Shown: one piece after another, positions 48,431 through 57,607 of the stretch | Numbering within the stretch: position 1 is the stretch's first letter | How the letters are laid out: each line of letters opens with the position of its first letter | DNA from: a virus | Reading direction: 5' to 3' (one strand) | DNA length: 64,000 nt | Virus record (IMG/VR): IMGVR_UViG_3300025917_000016 | Span: 1-64,000 of that record | The notes under the pieces: model-generated | The model's input: the letters and a program-made list of their open reading frames with translations, nothing else | What the model was told of the DNA's origin: nothing | The model's database searches: none | Program-made: the position numbers and the translations under genes

Positions 48431-48853
48431 ATGAACAACGACATCGAGAAAAACTGCAGCTGCCACCTCACCGGCGACGACCCGAACTGCGTCCTGCACG
48501 GCGAAGTCATCCAGTTCGCGGGCGTGCCCGACCTGCAGGCGCTGTTCGGCACCCGCGCCATGCCGAACATGCCCGTCGCGGCGCCGCTGTCCACACCTGT
48601 CGGGCGCGTCATCGACGGCGGCAGCGTGCTGCTGCGCCCGTACGAGGCTAAGACCGCCGCGCCGATCCTTGTCTCGTGCAGCTGCGACCAGCCGGCCACG
48701 TTCGGGCATGACGCCGGCTGCACCGCATACGCCATCAAAACCGCACCGCTGCAGCTCCTCATCGCAGCGGCCCAGCTTATTCACGACCAGCCCACGACCG
48801 AGCAGTGGAAGACCATCAAGAAGGCAATCAGCGACCTCGTGCCGTCGCCATAA
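48431..48853 (+). CDS. hypothetical protein with paired Cys motifs (140 aa)
   Basis: Starts directly after the large terminase stop. The N terminus has CSCHLTGDDPNC and the middle CSCDQPATFGHDAGC, two similar C-x-C...C clusters that may bind metal. The C-terminal part is helical. Proteins of this kind between terminase and portal have no known role. Confidence 0.6.
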   Translation: MNNDIEKNCSCHLTGDDPNCVLHGEVIQFAGVPDLQALFGTRAMPNMPVAAPLSTPVGRVIDGGSVLLRPYEAKTAAPILVSCSCDQPATFGHDAGCTAYAIKTAPLQLLIAAAQLIHDQPTTEQWKTIKKAISDLVPSP

Positions 48854-48862
48854 GGAACTAAC

Positions 48863-50989
48863 ATGCCCGTCAATACCAGCCTGGCGTACAAAATCTGGTC
48901 CCGTTACCAGTTCTGCCGCGACAACGGCCACACGCATTTCATGCGCAAGGCCGACCGCTGCGAGCGCTTCTTCGCCGGCGACCAGTGGGACCCGAAAGAC
49001 CTGCAGAAACTGCGCCACGAACGGCGTCCGGCCCTGACCATCAACAAGATCCTCCCGACCATCGGCTCCGTCATGGGCGAGCAGATCAAGAACCGCGCCG
49101 AGATCAGTTTCCGCCCGCGCGCGCCGCAGTTCGAGGAAACCGCCACCGCGCTGAACAAGGTATTCAAGCAGATCAGCGACCAGAACCAGCTGAACTGGCT
49201 CAGGAGCCAGGTGTTCGACGACGGCGTGATCACCAGCCGCGGCTTTCTCGACGTGCGCATGGACTACAGCCGTTCGATACAGGGCGACGTCAAGTACACG
49301 AACCTGAATCCGAAGAACGTGGTCGTCGACCCGGACGCCGAGGAGTACGATCCGGATACGTGGAGCGAGGTGTTCACGACGAAGTGGGTCACGGCCGACG
49401 ACGTCGCGGTCCTGTACGGCAAGGACAACGCCGACCTGCTGCGCCTGCGCACCGAGAGCTATTTCCCGTACGGGTACGACTCGATCACCGAGGACCGCGA
49501 CCGCTTTGGCCTGAATACGACGCCGGGCTACTCGGACATCACGGACATGGGCGGCGTGCAGCGTCAGCTGCGCCTGATCGAGCGCCAGTACCGCAAGCTG
49601 GACCGCCAGAAGTTCTTCGTCAACACGAGGACCGGCGACAAGCGCCCGGTGCCGGAAGGCTGGGACCGCGACCGCATCGCGCTGATCGTCAAGGAGTTCG
49701 GCTTCGCCGTGGTGCCGCAGGTCGTGCGCCGGCTGCGCTGGACTGTGATCTGCGATTGCGTCGAGTTGCACGACGACTGGTCGCCCTACGAGCACTTCAC
49801 CGTCGTGCCGTATTTCCCATACTTCCGCCACGGCCGCACCATCGGCCTCGTGGAGAACCTGCTCGACCCGCAGGAGCTGCTGAACAAGACGACCAGCCAG
49901 GAGCTGCACATCGTCAACTCCAGCGCGAACGGCGGGTGGAAGGTCAAGGCCGGCGGGCTTACGAACATGACGCTCGACGAGCTGGAAGCCAATGGCGCGC
50001 GCACCGGCCTCGTGCTGGAGGTCAGCGAGATCGACGCGATCGAGAAGATCCAGCCGAACCAGACCCCGCAGGGCCTGGACCGGATGAGCTACAAGGCCGA
50101 GGAGCACATCAAGGGCATCTCGAACGTGTCCGACTCGATGGTGGGCCAGGACCGCGCCGACGTGGCTGCCAAGGCGATCCAGGAGAAGAAGCAGTCGGGC
50201 CAGGTCACGATGGTCAAGCCGCTCGACAACCTGGGCCGCTTTGACTTCTTCCTCGCCCGTGCCACGCTGTCGCTGGTGCAGCGCTTCTACTCGGACGAGC
50301 GCCTGGTCACGTACACGCAGGACGAGCTGCGCGGCAAGACCGCCGCGATCGTGGTCAACCAGGTCACGCCCGAGGGCACGATCGCCAACGACCTGACGGT
50401 CGGCGAGTACGACGTGGTCGTGACCAGCGTGCCGGTCAAGGACACGAACGAGGACTCGCAGTTCGAGCAGGCTGTCTCGCTCAAGGAGATGGGTGTCGAC
50501 ATTCCGGACGAGGTGCTGATCGAGGCATCACGCCTGCAGGACAAGAAGGCGATCCTCCAGAAGATGGCTGCGCGCGCCCAGTCGCCGGAAGCGCAGCAAC
50601 AGGCCGCGCTGCAGCTGCAGCTGCTGCAGGAGGCAGTCAAGAAGGTGCAGGCCGAAATCCAGCGCATCCTGGCCCAGGCCCAGAAGGACCAGGCCAACGC
50701 CGGCGCGATCGGCGTGAAGGCGCAGAAGGAAGCCGCCACGCCGATCGAGCAGCCGCAGGCCCAGGCCGACACCACCCATATCGACGAGGCCAAGGCCGCG
50801 CACGAGATCGACCTGAACGAGCGTGAATTCCAGCACAAGAAGCAGATGGATCATGCCGAACTTGCGCTGAAGGACCGCCAGGCGCAACAGGACGCCGCAC
50901 TGAAGGCCAAGCAGCAGCAGGACCAGGCCGAGCAGCAGCGCATTGCCGCGCTGACCGCGCAAGACAACGAACCCGCAACCACTGAATGA
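48863..50989 (+). CDS. portal protein (P22-like)
   Basis: The 708-residue protein matches P22-type portals: DRCERFFAGDQWDP, RRPALTINKILPTIG, then a FDDGVITSRGFLDVRMDY region and NLNPKNVVVDPDA. The C-terminal 150 residues are Gln/Ala-rich helices with many charged residues, like the barrel of P22-type portals. It forms the ring through which DNA is packaged and ejected. Confidence 0.92.
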   Translation: MPVNTSLAYKIWSRYQFCRDNGHTHFMRKADRCERFFAGDQWDPKDLQKLRHERRPALTINKILPTIGSVMGEQIKNRAEISFRPRAPQFEETATALNKVFKQISDQNQLNWLRSQVFDDGVITSRGFLDVRMDYSRSIQGDVKYTNLNPKNVVVDPDAEEYDPDTWSEVFTTKWVTADDVAVLYGKDNADLLRLRTESYFPYGYDSITEDRDRFGLNTTPGYSDITDMGGVQRQLRLIERQYRKLDRQKFFVNTRTGDKRPVPEGWDRDRIALIVKEFGFAVVPQVVRRLRWTVICDCVELHDDWSPYEHFTVVPYFPYFRHGRTIGLVENLLDPQELLNKTTSQELHIVNSSANGGWKVKAGGLTNMTLDELEANGARTGLVLEVSEIDAIEKIQPNQTPQGLDRMSYKAEEHIKGISNVSDSMVGQDRADVAAKAIQEKKQSGQVTMVKPLDNLGRFDFFLARATLSLVQRFYSDERLVTYTQDELRGKTAAIVVNQVTPEGTIANDLTVGEYDVVVTSVPVKDTNEDSQFEQAVSLKEMGVDIPDEVLIEASRLQDKKAILQKMAARAQSPEAQQQAALQLQLLQEAVKKVQAEIQRILAQAQKDQANAGAIGVKAQKEAATPIEQPQAQADTTHIDEAKAAHEIDLNEREFQHKKQMDHAELALKDRQAQQDAALKAKQQQDQAEQQRIAALTAQDNEPATTE

Positions 50990-51005
50990 ACCAGGAGAAA
51001 AAGAC

Positions 51006-52040
51006 ATGAACCACTATCTGCGCAAATTCCTCGCCCGTGCGATCCCGATGGACCAGGCCAGTGACGGCACCGGCGGCACCGCGTCGGGAGGCACCGGCAC
51101 CGTCGACCGCGGCGACACGCTCGCGGCCGGCGCACCGAAGGTCGACGATCAGGCCGCCGCCGACGCGGAAGCCGAGGCCGCGCGCATCCGCGCCGAGGAA
51201 GAGGCCAAGGCGGGCAACAAAGACGCCGATGACAAGGGCACCGGCGACAAAGGCGGTGATGGCGACGACAAGGGCGAGGACGGCAAGAAGGGCATGATCC
51301 CGCTGGACCGCCACAAGGCCGTGCTCGACAAGACCCGCGCCGAGCGCGACGCGCTGGCGGCCCAGGTCAAGGCATTTCAGGAGGGTCAGGCCGTCGTCAA
51401 GACGAACACTGACATCACGAAGCTGGAGGAAAAGGTCACTGCCAAGGAGGCCGAGTACAACAAGGCGCTGGTCGATGGCGAGGTGGACAAGGCCACCGCG
51501 ATCATGCGCGAGATTCGCACCATCGAGCGCGAGATCGGCGACCTGAAGGTCGAGATGCGCACCCAGGCCGCGACGGCCCAGGCGATCGAGTCGGTGCGCT
51601 ACAACACCGTTGTCGAGCGGCTGGAAGCGGCATACCCGGTGCTGAACCCGGACCATGAGGACTTCGACAAGGAGCAGGTGGCCGACGTGATGGACCTGAA
51701 AACGACCTACGAGCGCCGGGGCCTGACCCCCAGCGCGGCGCTGCAGAAGGCCGTCGAGAAGCTGATGCCGGCCACCAGCGCCAAGCAGGAAGCCGCCACC
51801 AGCGTGACGCCGCGCGTAGACAAGGCCGCCGTCACCAGCGCCGAACGCAAGGAAGACGCGACGAAAAAGGCTGTCGAAGCCGCCACGAAGACCCCGCCGT
51901 CGACTGCCAAGGTCGGTGCCGACAGCGACAAGCACGGCGGCGGCGCGGTTTCGGCCGAGGACGTGATGAAGATGGACCAGGACAAGTTCGCCAAGCTCAA
52001 CGAGGAGACCCTCGCGCGTCTGCGCGGCGATACGCTGTGA
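51006..52040 (+). CDS. scaffold-like head protein (344 aa)
   Basis: Acidic and Gly/Asp/Lys-rich N third (with GDKGGDGDDKGEDGKKG), then strongly helical coiled coil (LEEKVTAKEAEYNKALVDGE). The C-terminal end is rich in Ala and Lys, with the last residues EETLARLRGDTL. Position between portal and capsid genes and composition fit an assembly scaffold. No catalytic residues are seen. Confidence 0.75.
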   Translation: MNHYLRKFLARAIPMDQASDGTGGTASGGTGTVDRGDTLAAGAPKVDDQAAADAEAEAARIRAEEEAKAGNKDADDKGTGDKGGDGDDKGEDGKKGMIPLDRHKAVLDKTRAERDALAAQVKAFQEGQAVVKTNTDITKLEEKVTAKEAEYNKALVDGEVDKATAIMREIRTIEREIGDLKVEMRTQAATAQAIESVRYNTVVERLEAAYPVLNPDHEDFDKEQVADVMDLKTTYERRGLTPSAALQKAVEKLMPATSAKQEAATSVTPRVDKAAVTSAERKEDATKKAVEAATKTPPSTAKVGADSDKHGGGAVSAEDVMKMDQDKFAKLNEETLARLRGDTL

Positions 52041-52079
52041 CGTAACCGATACGCGACCGGAAAAATCCCGTTACCCGAT

Positions 52080-52108
52080 TAGGTTGCGCTTGCGCAACCT
52101 ACTTTTTT
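52080..52108 (+). terminator. intrinsic terminator/attenuator before the capsid gene
   Basis: A perfect 10-bp inverted repeat TAGGTTGCGC / GCGCAACCTA with two bases between is followed by C and six T. It lies 39 bases after the scaffold gene stop and 130 bases before the capsid gene. It may limit read-through or end the packaging unit. Confidence 0.8.
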
Positions 52109-52239
52109 GTGACAATATTGCGCACACGTAACAGGTGACGAGACTCCTGTCCCAGCAGTGCCCGTCCGGTCGCAACGAGATGCGATGCACACGCAGTAGA
52201 CCATCATCCCATTCTTGACCAACTACGAGGTACGCACAC

Positions 52240-53349
52240 ATGCTGACCAATTTTTCGCAGCTGACGAACGAGCAAAAGACCATCTGGTCCATGGACCTGT
52301 GGAAACAAGCCCGTAACATGTCGTTCGTGAACCGCTTCCTGGGCAAGGGCCCGAACTCGCTGATCCAGCACATCACCGAGCTGAAGAAATCCGAAAAGGG
52401 CGCCCGCGCCGTGATCACCCTGCTGGCCGACCTGCAAGGCGACGGCGTTGCCGGCGACCGCACGCTGGAAGGCAACGAGGAAGGCATCCAGACGTTCGAC
52501 CAGGTGATCCGCATCGACCAGCTGCGTCATGCGAACCGCCACGAAGGCCGCATGGCCGACCAGAAGTCGATCGTCGAATTCCGCTCGAACTCGAAAGACG
52601 TACTGGCCTACTGGCTGGCCGACCGCGTCGACCAGCTCGCGTTCCTGACGCTGGCAGGTCTGTCGTACACCCGTACCCCGGCCGGCGCCCTGCGCGTGGG
52701 CTCGGACCTGCCGTCGCTGGAATTCGCATCCGACGTGGCTTCGCCGTCGACCAATCGCCGCCTGCGCTGGGATGGCACCAACAAGGTACTGGTCCCAAAC
52801 GGCGCATCGTCGGCCATCGTCGCGGCCGACACCCCGACCTGGAACATGCTGGTCCAGCTCAAAGCCTATGCCAAGGACCGCTATATCCGCGGCGTCAAGG
52901 AAGAAGGCGGCGAGGAGTGCTACCACGTGTTCCTGACCCCGCAGGCCATGGCCAAGCTGAAGCTCGATCCGGACTACATGCTGAACCTGCGCCACACCGT
53001 CCAGAAGGGCGAGAACAGCAAGCTGTTCGACGGCGGCGCGGTCAAGGTCGACGGCCTGTACCTGCACGAGTTCCGCCACGTACCGAACACCCGTACCGCC
53101 GCGTCCGGTTCGAAGTACGGTGGCGCCGGCACGGTGGAAGGCTGCCAGATGCTGTTCTGCGGCGCCCAGGCGCTCGGTATGGCCGACATCGGCAATCCGG
53201 AATGGATCGAGAAGGAGTTCGACTACGGCAACCAGCAGGCCATCGCATGCGGCAAGATCCTCGGCTTCCTGAAGCCGAAGTTCTCGAGCATCTACGAGGC
53301 TGGCTCCGTCGAAGACTTCGGCGTCATCTCGGTGTACGTCGCGCAGTAA
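52240..53349 (+). CDS. major capsid protein (N4 gp56/DUF4043-like)
   Basis: Begins with NEQKTIWSMDLWKQAR and continues with KKSEKGARAVITLLADLQGDG, EGNEEGI and DQKSIVEFRSNSKD, which match the N4-type capsid (DUF4043) family. Residues 215-345 (including YHVFLTPQAMAKLK) are the expected A-domain part. The codon composition is strongly biased to C-ending codons, consistent with high expression. It forms the icosahedral head. Confidence 0.88.
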   Translation: MLTNFSQLTNEQKTIWSMDLWKQARNMSFVNRFLGKGPNSLIQHITELKKSEKGARAVITLLADLQGDGVAGDRTLEGNEEGIQTFDQVIRIDQLRHANRHEGRMADQKSIVEFRSNSKDVLAYWLADRVDQLAFLTLAGLSYTRTPAGALRVGSDLPSLEFASDVASPSTNRRLRWDGTNKVLVPNGASSAIVAADTPTWNMLVQLKAYAKDRYIRGVKEEGGEECYHVFLTPQAMAKLKLDPDYMLNLRHTVQKGENSKLFDGGAVKVDGLYLHEFRHVPNTRTAASGSKYGGAGTVEGCQMLFCGAQALGMADIGNPEWIEKEFDYGNQQAIACGKILGFLKPKFSSIYEAGSVEDFGVISVYVAQ

Positions 53350-53418
53350 TCGTGACATGGGCGGCGCGAGCCGCCCGGCACCCGAGCTGCTGAACCATCT
53401 CATTCAAGGAATCCAAAC

Positions 53419-53853
53419 ATGTCTACTCTGAAAGCTGCCCGCTCCGCGCAATACCCGCAGGTCGCCTCGTTCAAGTTCACCATGGCCGACGCCATGGTCG
53501 ACACGAGCGGCGCCACGACCAACTTCAAGGCTGCAGCCGGCGTATTCGAGCCGATCCCGCTGCCGATCGGCGCCATCGTGATCGGCGGCGACGTGACCGT
53601 CGAGACGGCGTCGGATGACACCGGCACCGCGACCATCGCCGTCGGCGACAGCGGCAGCGCGTCGCGCTACCTGAGCGCCACCAGCATCAAGTCGGCGGCC
53701 CGTACCGCGCTGGTTCCGACCGGCTACCGTGGCACTGGCGAGAACCTGCGCATCACGCTGGCCAACCAGAACGGTAACGCCGCCGCCGGCGCCGTGACGG
53801 TACGCGTCGAGTACATCATCGACGGCCGTGCGACCGAAGTCGTGGTCGCATAA
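53419..53853 (+). CDS. head decoration-like protein (144 aa)
   Basis: A beta-rich protein with conserved-looking VFEPIPLPIGAIVIGGDVTV and RITLANQNGNAAAGAVTVRV. This pattern is seen in small capsid-stabilising proteins placed directly after the capsid gene. It has a good ribosome site and ends at an intrinsic terminator. Confidence 0.7.
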   Translation: MSTLKAARSAQYPQVASFKFTMADAMVDTSGATTNFKAAAGVFEPIPLPIGAIVIGGDVTVETASDDTGTATIAVGDSGSASRYLSATSIKSAARTALVPTGYRGTGENLRITLANQNGNAAAGAVTVRVEYIIDGRATEVVVA

Positions 53854-53876
53854 GACAGCGACTGCCGACATCACTC

Positions 53877-53900
53877 AAAGGGGCTTCGGCCCCTTTGTTC
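53877..53900 (+). terminator. intrinsic terminator
   Basis: An 8-bp stem AAAGGGGC / GCCCCTTT with the stable TTCG loop follows the decoration gene. The trailing GTTCT is a weak T-run, so termination may be partial. Confidence 0.8.
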
Positions 53901-53919
53901 TAACTGCACAGGAGCCACC

Positions 53920-54207
53920 ATGTACAAACTGCCTCGCACCGACGTGATCGCCACGGGCTTCGGCGCGATCGCCTTCGTCGCCGATGAACCTACCCATGTA
54001 CCGCCGGAAATGGTGCGCGAAGTCCTGGCCGCCGGCGCCGTCGAAGCCACGGATGACATCGAGGTCGGTCAGACCCATGTCGAAGTCGATCTGGACAAAC
54101 TGCGCGCTTCGCTGACCGCTGAAGCCGAGACTGCGCCTGCACCCGAAGCGCCTGCACCCGAAGCGCCTGCACCCGAAGCGCCTGCACCCGAAGCGCCTGC
54201 CGCCTAA
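53920..54207 (+). CDS. small virion protein with PAPEA repeats (95 aa)
   Basis: Residues 1-45 contain EPTHVPPEMVREVLAAGAV, which aligns with EPTHVPKEMWNDVIAVGAV of the next gene, so the two share an N-terminal domain. The C-terminal end is a (PAPEA)n tail. It may be a head- or tail-associated protein. Function unknown. Confidence 0.6.
   Translation: MYKLPRTDVIATGFGAIAFVADEPTHVPPEMVREVLAAGAVEATDDIEVGQTHVEVDLDKLRASLTAEAETAPAPEAPAPEAPAPEAPAPEAPAA
54133..54200 (+). repeat. 15-bp tandem repeat coding PAPEA
   Basis: Four identical 15-base units (54133-54192) and a further 8 bases encode the acidic Pro/Ala tail of the preceding gene. Such perfect repeats change copy number easily. Confidence 0.9.
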
Positions 54208-54258
54208 ACCCTTACCGCGCGGGCGCGAGTCCGCGCACCCGACACTGGAGCACCCGCC

Positions 54259-54633
54259 ATGAAATTCGTCCTCAACCGTAACAAAGTCGTCACCAGTACT
54301 CTCGGACACGCCATCGAGTTCAAGAAAGGTGAACCGACGCACGTACCAAAGGAAATGTGGAACGACGTGATCGCCGTCGGCGCCGTGCCCGAGGACGAGA
54401 TCGAGGAAGTGATCGAGAAGAAGGCGCCGGTCCTGACGGGAGAAGAACGCAAGGAGATGATCTTCGCGGCGTTCACGGTCCTGGTCGAGAAGAACGAGCG
54501 CGAAGCCTTTACCGGCAATGGCTCGCCGCACATCCGTGCCGTGGCGGACGTCACCGGCTTCCCGGTCGACGCCAAGGAACGCGATACGCTGTGGACCGAG
54601 TTCCGCCAACTGCACGCTAATCCGGATGCATGA
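54259..54633 (+). CDS. virion-associated protein (124 aa)
   Basis: The N-terminal 45 residues are a paralogous copy of those in the previous gene (both hold EPTHVP-EM and GAV). The rest is helical and acidic, with a GERKEMIFAAFTVL-type segment and FPVDAKERDTLW. It lies before the head-tail adaptor gene and overlaps it by four bases. Role unknown. Confidence 0.6.
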   Translation: MKFVLNRNKVVTSTLGHAIEFKKGEPTHVPKEMWNDVIAVGAVPEDEIEEVIEKKAPVLTGEERKEMIFAAFTVLVEKNEREAFTGNGSPHIRAVADVTGFPVDAKERDTLWTEFRQLHANPDA

Positions 54634-55283
54634 TGGACTCGTACGGACTGAGGGATGCGTTCCGTGCCGACGTTGACGATTCTGTCGCACCGTATCTATG
54701 GTCCGACGATCTGATCGCCTCCTACGCGGACGAAGCGCAGAAAAAATTCTGCCGGTTGACGAACGGCATCGCCGATTCGTCGTCCGACCTGTGCAGCGTC
54801 GATATCGAGGCCGGGGAACCGGTCGCCGACATCGACAAGCGCATCCTGAAGATCCGCCGCGTACAGCGCGATTCCGACGGCGCCAAGCTGCACGTCTACA
54901 ACCTCGAAGACCTGGACGAACGCGGCATTCGCCTCACCGCACAGCTAGGTCCCGTGCGCGCCGTCGTACTGGGCATGGAAGAACACAGCGTTCGCTGGCT
55001 GGATGTACCGGCAGTGAACGATACCGCCACGCTGTCGGTGTACCGTCTGCCGCTGCGCACCGTCACGACCAGCAAAACCCAGCTGGAGATCGACGAGCAG
55101 CACCACCGCTCCCTGCTGCTGTGGATGAAGCACCTCGCGTACGCGCGCCAGGACACCGACACCCACAACGAGCAGCTGTCGCAGCGCTACGAGGCCGAGT
55201 TTCGCGCCTACTGCAAGGAGGCCAAGGCCGAGCAGGACCGCGCCCGCGGCAAGGTGCGCGTCGTGGCCTACGGAGGCATCTGA
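54630..55283 (+). CDS. head-tail adaptor-like protein (DUF6682-type)
   Basis: The N part YLWSDDLIASYADEAQKKFCRLT, then DIEAGEPVADIDKRILKIRRVQR, matches phage adaptor proteins of the DUF6682 type. The C-terminal part (HHRSLLLWMKHLAYARQDTDT) is helical. It likely forms the ring beneath the portal, comparable to gp4/gp11-type proteins. The start overlaps the previous stop by four bases. Confidence 0.7.
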   Translation: MMDSYGLRDAFRADVDDSVAPYLWSDDLIASYADEAQKKFCRLTNGIADSSSDLCSVDIEAGEPVADIDKRILKIRRVQRDSDGAKLHVYNLEDLDERGIRLTAQLGPVRAVVLGMEEHSVRWLDVPAVNDTATLSVYRLPLRTVTTSKTQLEIDEQHHRSLLLWMKHLAYARQDTDTHNEQLSQRYEAEFRAYCKEAKAEQDRARGKVRVVAYGGI

Positions 55284-55723
55284 TGGAAACGACCATCCGT
55301 GCCACCGGCTGCCTGACCATCACGTTGACCGACCGGGAGACGGGCCTGGTCCGCGAGATCAACACGACGAACAAGGTCGTGAACTCCGGATTGCAGTTCC
55401 TTGCCTCGAAAGCGATCTCGCCGTTCGAAACACGCAAGATCGACTTCATGGCTATCGGCACCAGCTCGCAGCCAGTGGATGCGAACGACACCAACATAGT
55501 GAGCCTGGCAGCATCCGAGCCGCTCACCGGCCTGACTGCATCCGGAGGTGTGATCACGGCCACGGCGTCTTTCAACGAAGGTGTGGGCACCGCGAGTATC
55601 ACTGAACTGGCGCTGCACCTGAACGACGACACCCTGTTCGCACGTACTGTCATCCCAGTCCAGACCAAGTCCTCTACGACGTCGATGGACGTGGCGTGGA
55701 CGATCACCTTCCAAGCTGTTTAA
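55283..55723 (+). CDS. tail or virion beta-rich protein (146 aa)
   Basis: Starts with an ATG sharing a base with the previous TGA. The sequence is beta-rich with INTTNKVVNSGLQFLASKA, a repeated pattern in phage tail-associated proteins. Thr/Ser-rich strands follow. It is in the tail module. Function unknown. Confidence 0.6.
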   Translation: METTIRATGCLTITLTDRETGLVREINTTNKVVNSGLQFLASKAISPFETRKIDFMAIGTSSQPVDANDTNIVSLAASEPLTGLTASGGVITATASFNEGVGTASITELALHLNDDTLFARTVIPVQTKSSTTSMDVAWTITFQAV

Positions 55724-55738
55724 CTCATAGGAACCACC

Positions 55739-56164
55739 ATGTCCAAGTACTCCACCTACACCAAGACGAATATCCTGCAGACGACCCTGCGCGGCGTCGC
55801 CATGCCGGTCCCGGCCGGCGTGTTCGTCGCCATGTGCACGGCCGATCCGGGCGACGACAACACCACCGCAAACGAGGTCCAGACGTCGGCGATGCCGGCC
55901 TATGCCCGCCAGAATGCGGCCGGTACCGGCACGATCGATACCGGCTGGTCGGCGCCTGCGAGCGGCGTGTCGTCCAACGCGAAGGCGATCACCTTCCCGG
56001 CCAACAATGGCGTGGCAGCGATCACCGTGAACGCGATCGGTCTGTATGATGCGGCCACCGGCGGCAACCTGCTATACCACGCGCCGCTGACCTCGCCGAA
56101 GACGCTGCAGCCGGGCGACGTGCTGTCGTTCGGTATCGGTGCGCTGACCATCACCCTGTCGTAA
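55739..56164 (+). CDS. tail fibre-associated protein (141 aa)
   Basis: The pattern of a predicted phage tail fibre/collar domain is visible: FVAMCTADPGDD, NEVQ, YARQNAAGTG, ITFPANNG and AIGLYDAATGGNLLYHAPL, ending FGIGALTITLS. It is expected to be part of the tail fibre or baseplate region. A good ribosome site (AGGA) lies before the start. Confidence 0.7.
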   Translation: MSKYSTYTKTNILQTTLRGVAMPVPAGVFVAMCTADPGDDNTTANEVQTSAMPAYARQNAAGTGTIDTGWSAPASGVSSNAKAITFPANNGVAAITVNAIGLYDAATGGNLLYHAPLTSPKTLQPGDVLSFGIGALTITLS

Positions 56165-56176
56165 CCGGCGGCTCGG

Positions 56177-57607
56177 ATGGATTTCTACGCGATCAATGGC
56201 GAGACAATCAACGGTACTCCGGTACTGCCGATTGCCGCGTCTGCTGGTGTCACCTGCACAATCGACATCAGCGCGGTCGCGACCCGCAACGTCCTTCCAT
56301 CGGCCGCCCTCAACAGCGGCTCTGCATCGTTTGTTGCGGACCCGACTTTCACGCAGGCCGCGGCGTCCACCATCAATCCGCAGGCCGCGATCCAGACCGA
56401 CGTAACGTTCATTCACGCCGCGTCGGCAAGCCTCGTGTGCAGTGCCGATATCGTCGTGGCCGTGTACCGCGTGGTGCCATGTGCGGTTCAGATGGACTGC
56501 TTCGCCGACCTGCAGGCCATTCCGGCGTCCACGCTGGCCCATGCTGATGTCACCACAGATATCACACTCGACGCTTCGGCGACGAAGATCCAACCGGGTG
56601 CGTCGGCGATGGCCGGTACGGTCGCCGTGGAGGCCGACCCGGTCGTCACGCGCTATGTCGCAGCGAGTATCGACGGCACGGCGGCGCTGCGGGTCGAGGC
56701 GACGCTCAACAACCTGCTCGACGGTTTTGTAGACGTGGCGCTCAGTGCCTCGTTCTCGATGCCGGACACCGGGATCGTATTCCGCCAGGCTGCAGCGTAT
56801 GTCGAACTGCAGGACAACCTCGCGATCACGCCGACCTACATCTACGCCAGCAGCGGTGCTCTCATCGACTGCTATGCGGACGTGGAGCCGGACGGCATCA
56901 CGCTGGCTGTTCCGGCCGCGATCCTGGTGGCCACGGCCGATTTCACGGCGGACGGTGTGCGCATCGTCCTGCCGACGGTAAGCATGGCTGTCACGGCCGA
57001 CGTGGCGGCGCCGGCATTGCAGCGGCACGCAGCCGATACGACTGCCGTCGGCAGCGTAGTGCTGACGAGTACGCCCGTGGTCACGCAATGGGGCATGACG
57101 ACGATTGATGCTGGTAGTAGCTTCGCAGCCAGCGGCACCGCCGTGCGCATGGCGGTCGCGGACGTGCAGGGCGGCGCCGACGTCGCGCTGGCGCCGTCGA
57201 ACAACATGGTTGCTAGCGCGACGATCGACCCGAGTACGGACATCTCGGTGTCGTCAGTGCGTATCTGTCTCGCAGCTGTCGATGGCGTGCTCACGGCCGA
57301 TTTCATCGCGCTGTCGACCGCAACGCGGCCGGCGGAAGCGAGCATCACCGGTGGCGTCGCAGTAGACGCCGTGGCCGTGAACACGATGCCGGGTAGCGCG
57401 TTGATCGATAGCCACGTGGACTTCTCGCTTTACCCGGTCATGAAGATCATGGCTGCGTGCGTACTGGGTGTCACCGTTGATGTACGGGCCGATGCTCGCG
57501 TCAACATCGAAGCGATCGACCTACCCGACGACACGATGTACCGGCCAGCCGAGGACACCGAATTTGACCGTCCCTTCGAAGAAACTGAAATGAGGCGCTA
57601 CGCATGA
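56177..57607 (+). CDS. repetitive beta-rich virion protein (476 aa)
   Basis: About twelve degenerate units of 30-38 residues carry the pattern A-x-I/V-x-x-x-x-D-hydrophobic followed by variable turns with R or Q and V/A-rich strands. The C terminus is charged (MYRPAEDTEFDRPFEETEMRR). The repeats suggest a long fibrous or beta-solenoid-like protein of the tail. No named family recognised. It overlaps the next gene by four bases. Confidence 0.65.
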   Translation: MDFYAINGETINGTPVLPIAASAGVTCTIDISAVATRNVLPSAALNSGSASFVADPTFTQAAASTINPQAAIQTDVTFIHAASASLVCSADIVVAVYRVVPCAVQMDCFADLQAIPASTLAHADVTTDITLDASATKIQPGASAMAGTVAVEADPVVTRYVAASIDGTAALRVEATLNNLLDGFVDVALSASFSMPDTGIVFRQAAAYVELQDNLAITPTYIYASSGALIDCYADVEPDGITLAVPAAILVATADFTADGVRIVLPTVSMAVTADVAAPALQRHAADTTAVGSVVLTSTPVVTQWGMTTIDAGSSFAASGTAVRMAVADVQGGADVALAPSNNMVASATIDPSTDISVSSVRICLAAVDGVLTADFIALSTATRPAEASITGGVAVDAVAVNTMPGSALIDSHVDFSLYPVMKIMAACVLGVTVDVRADARVNIEAIDLPDDTMYRPAEDTEFDRPFEETEMRRYA

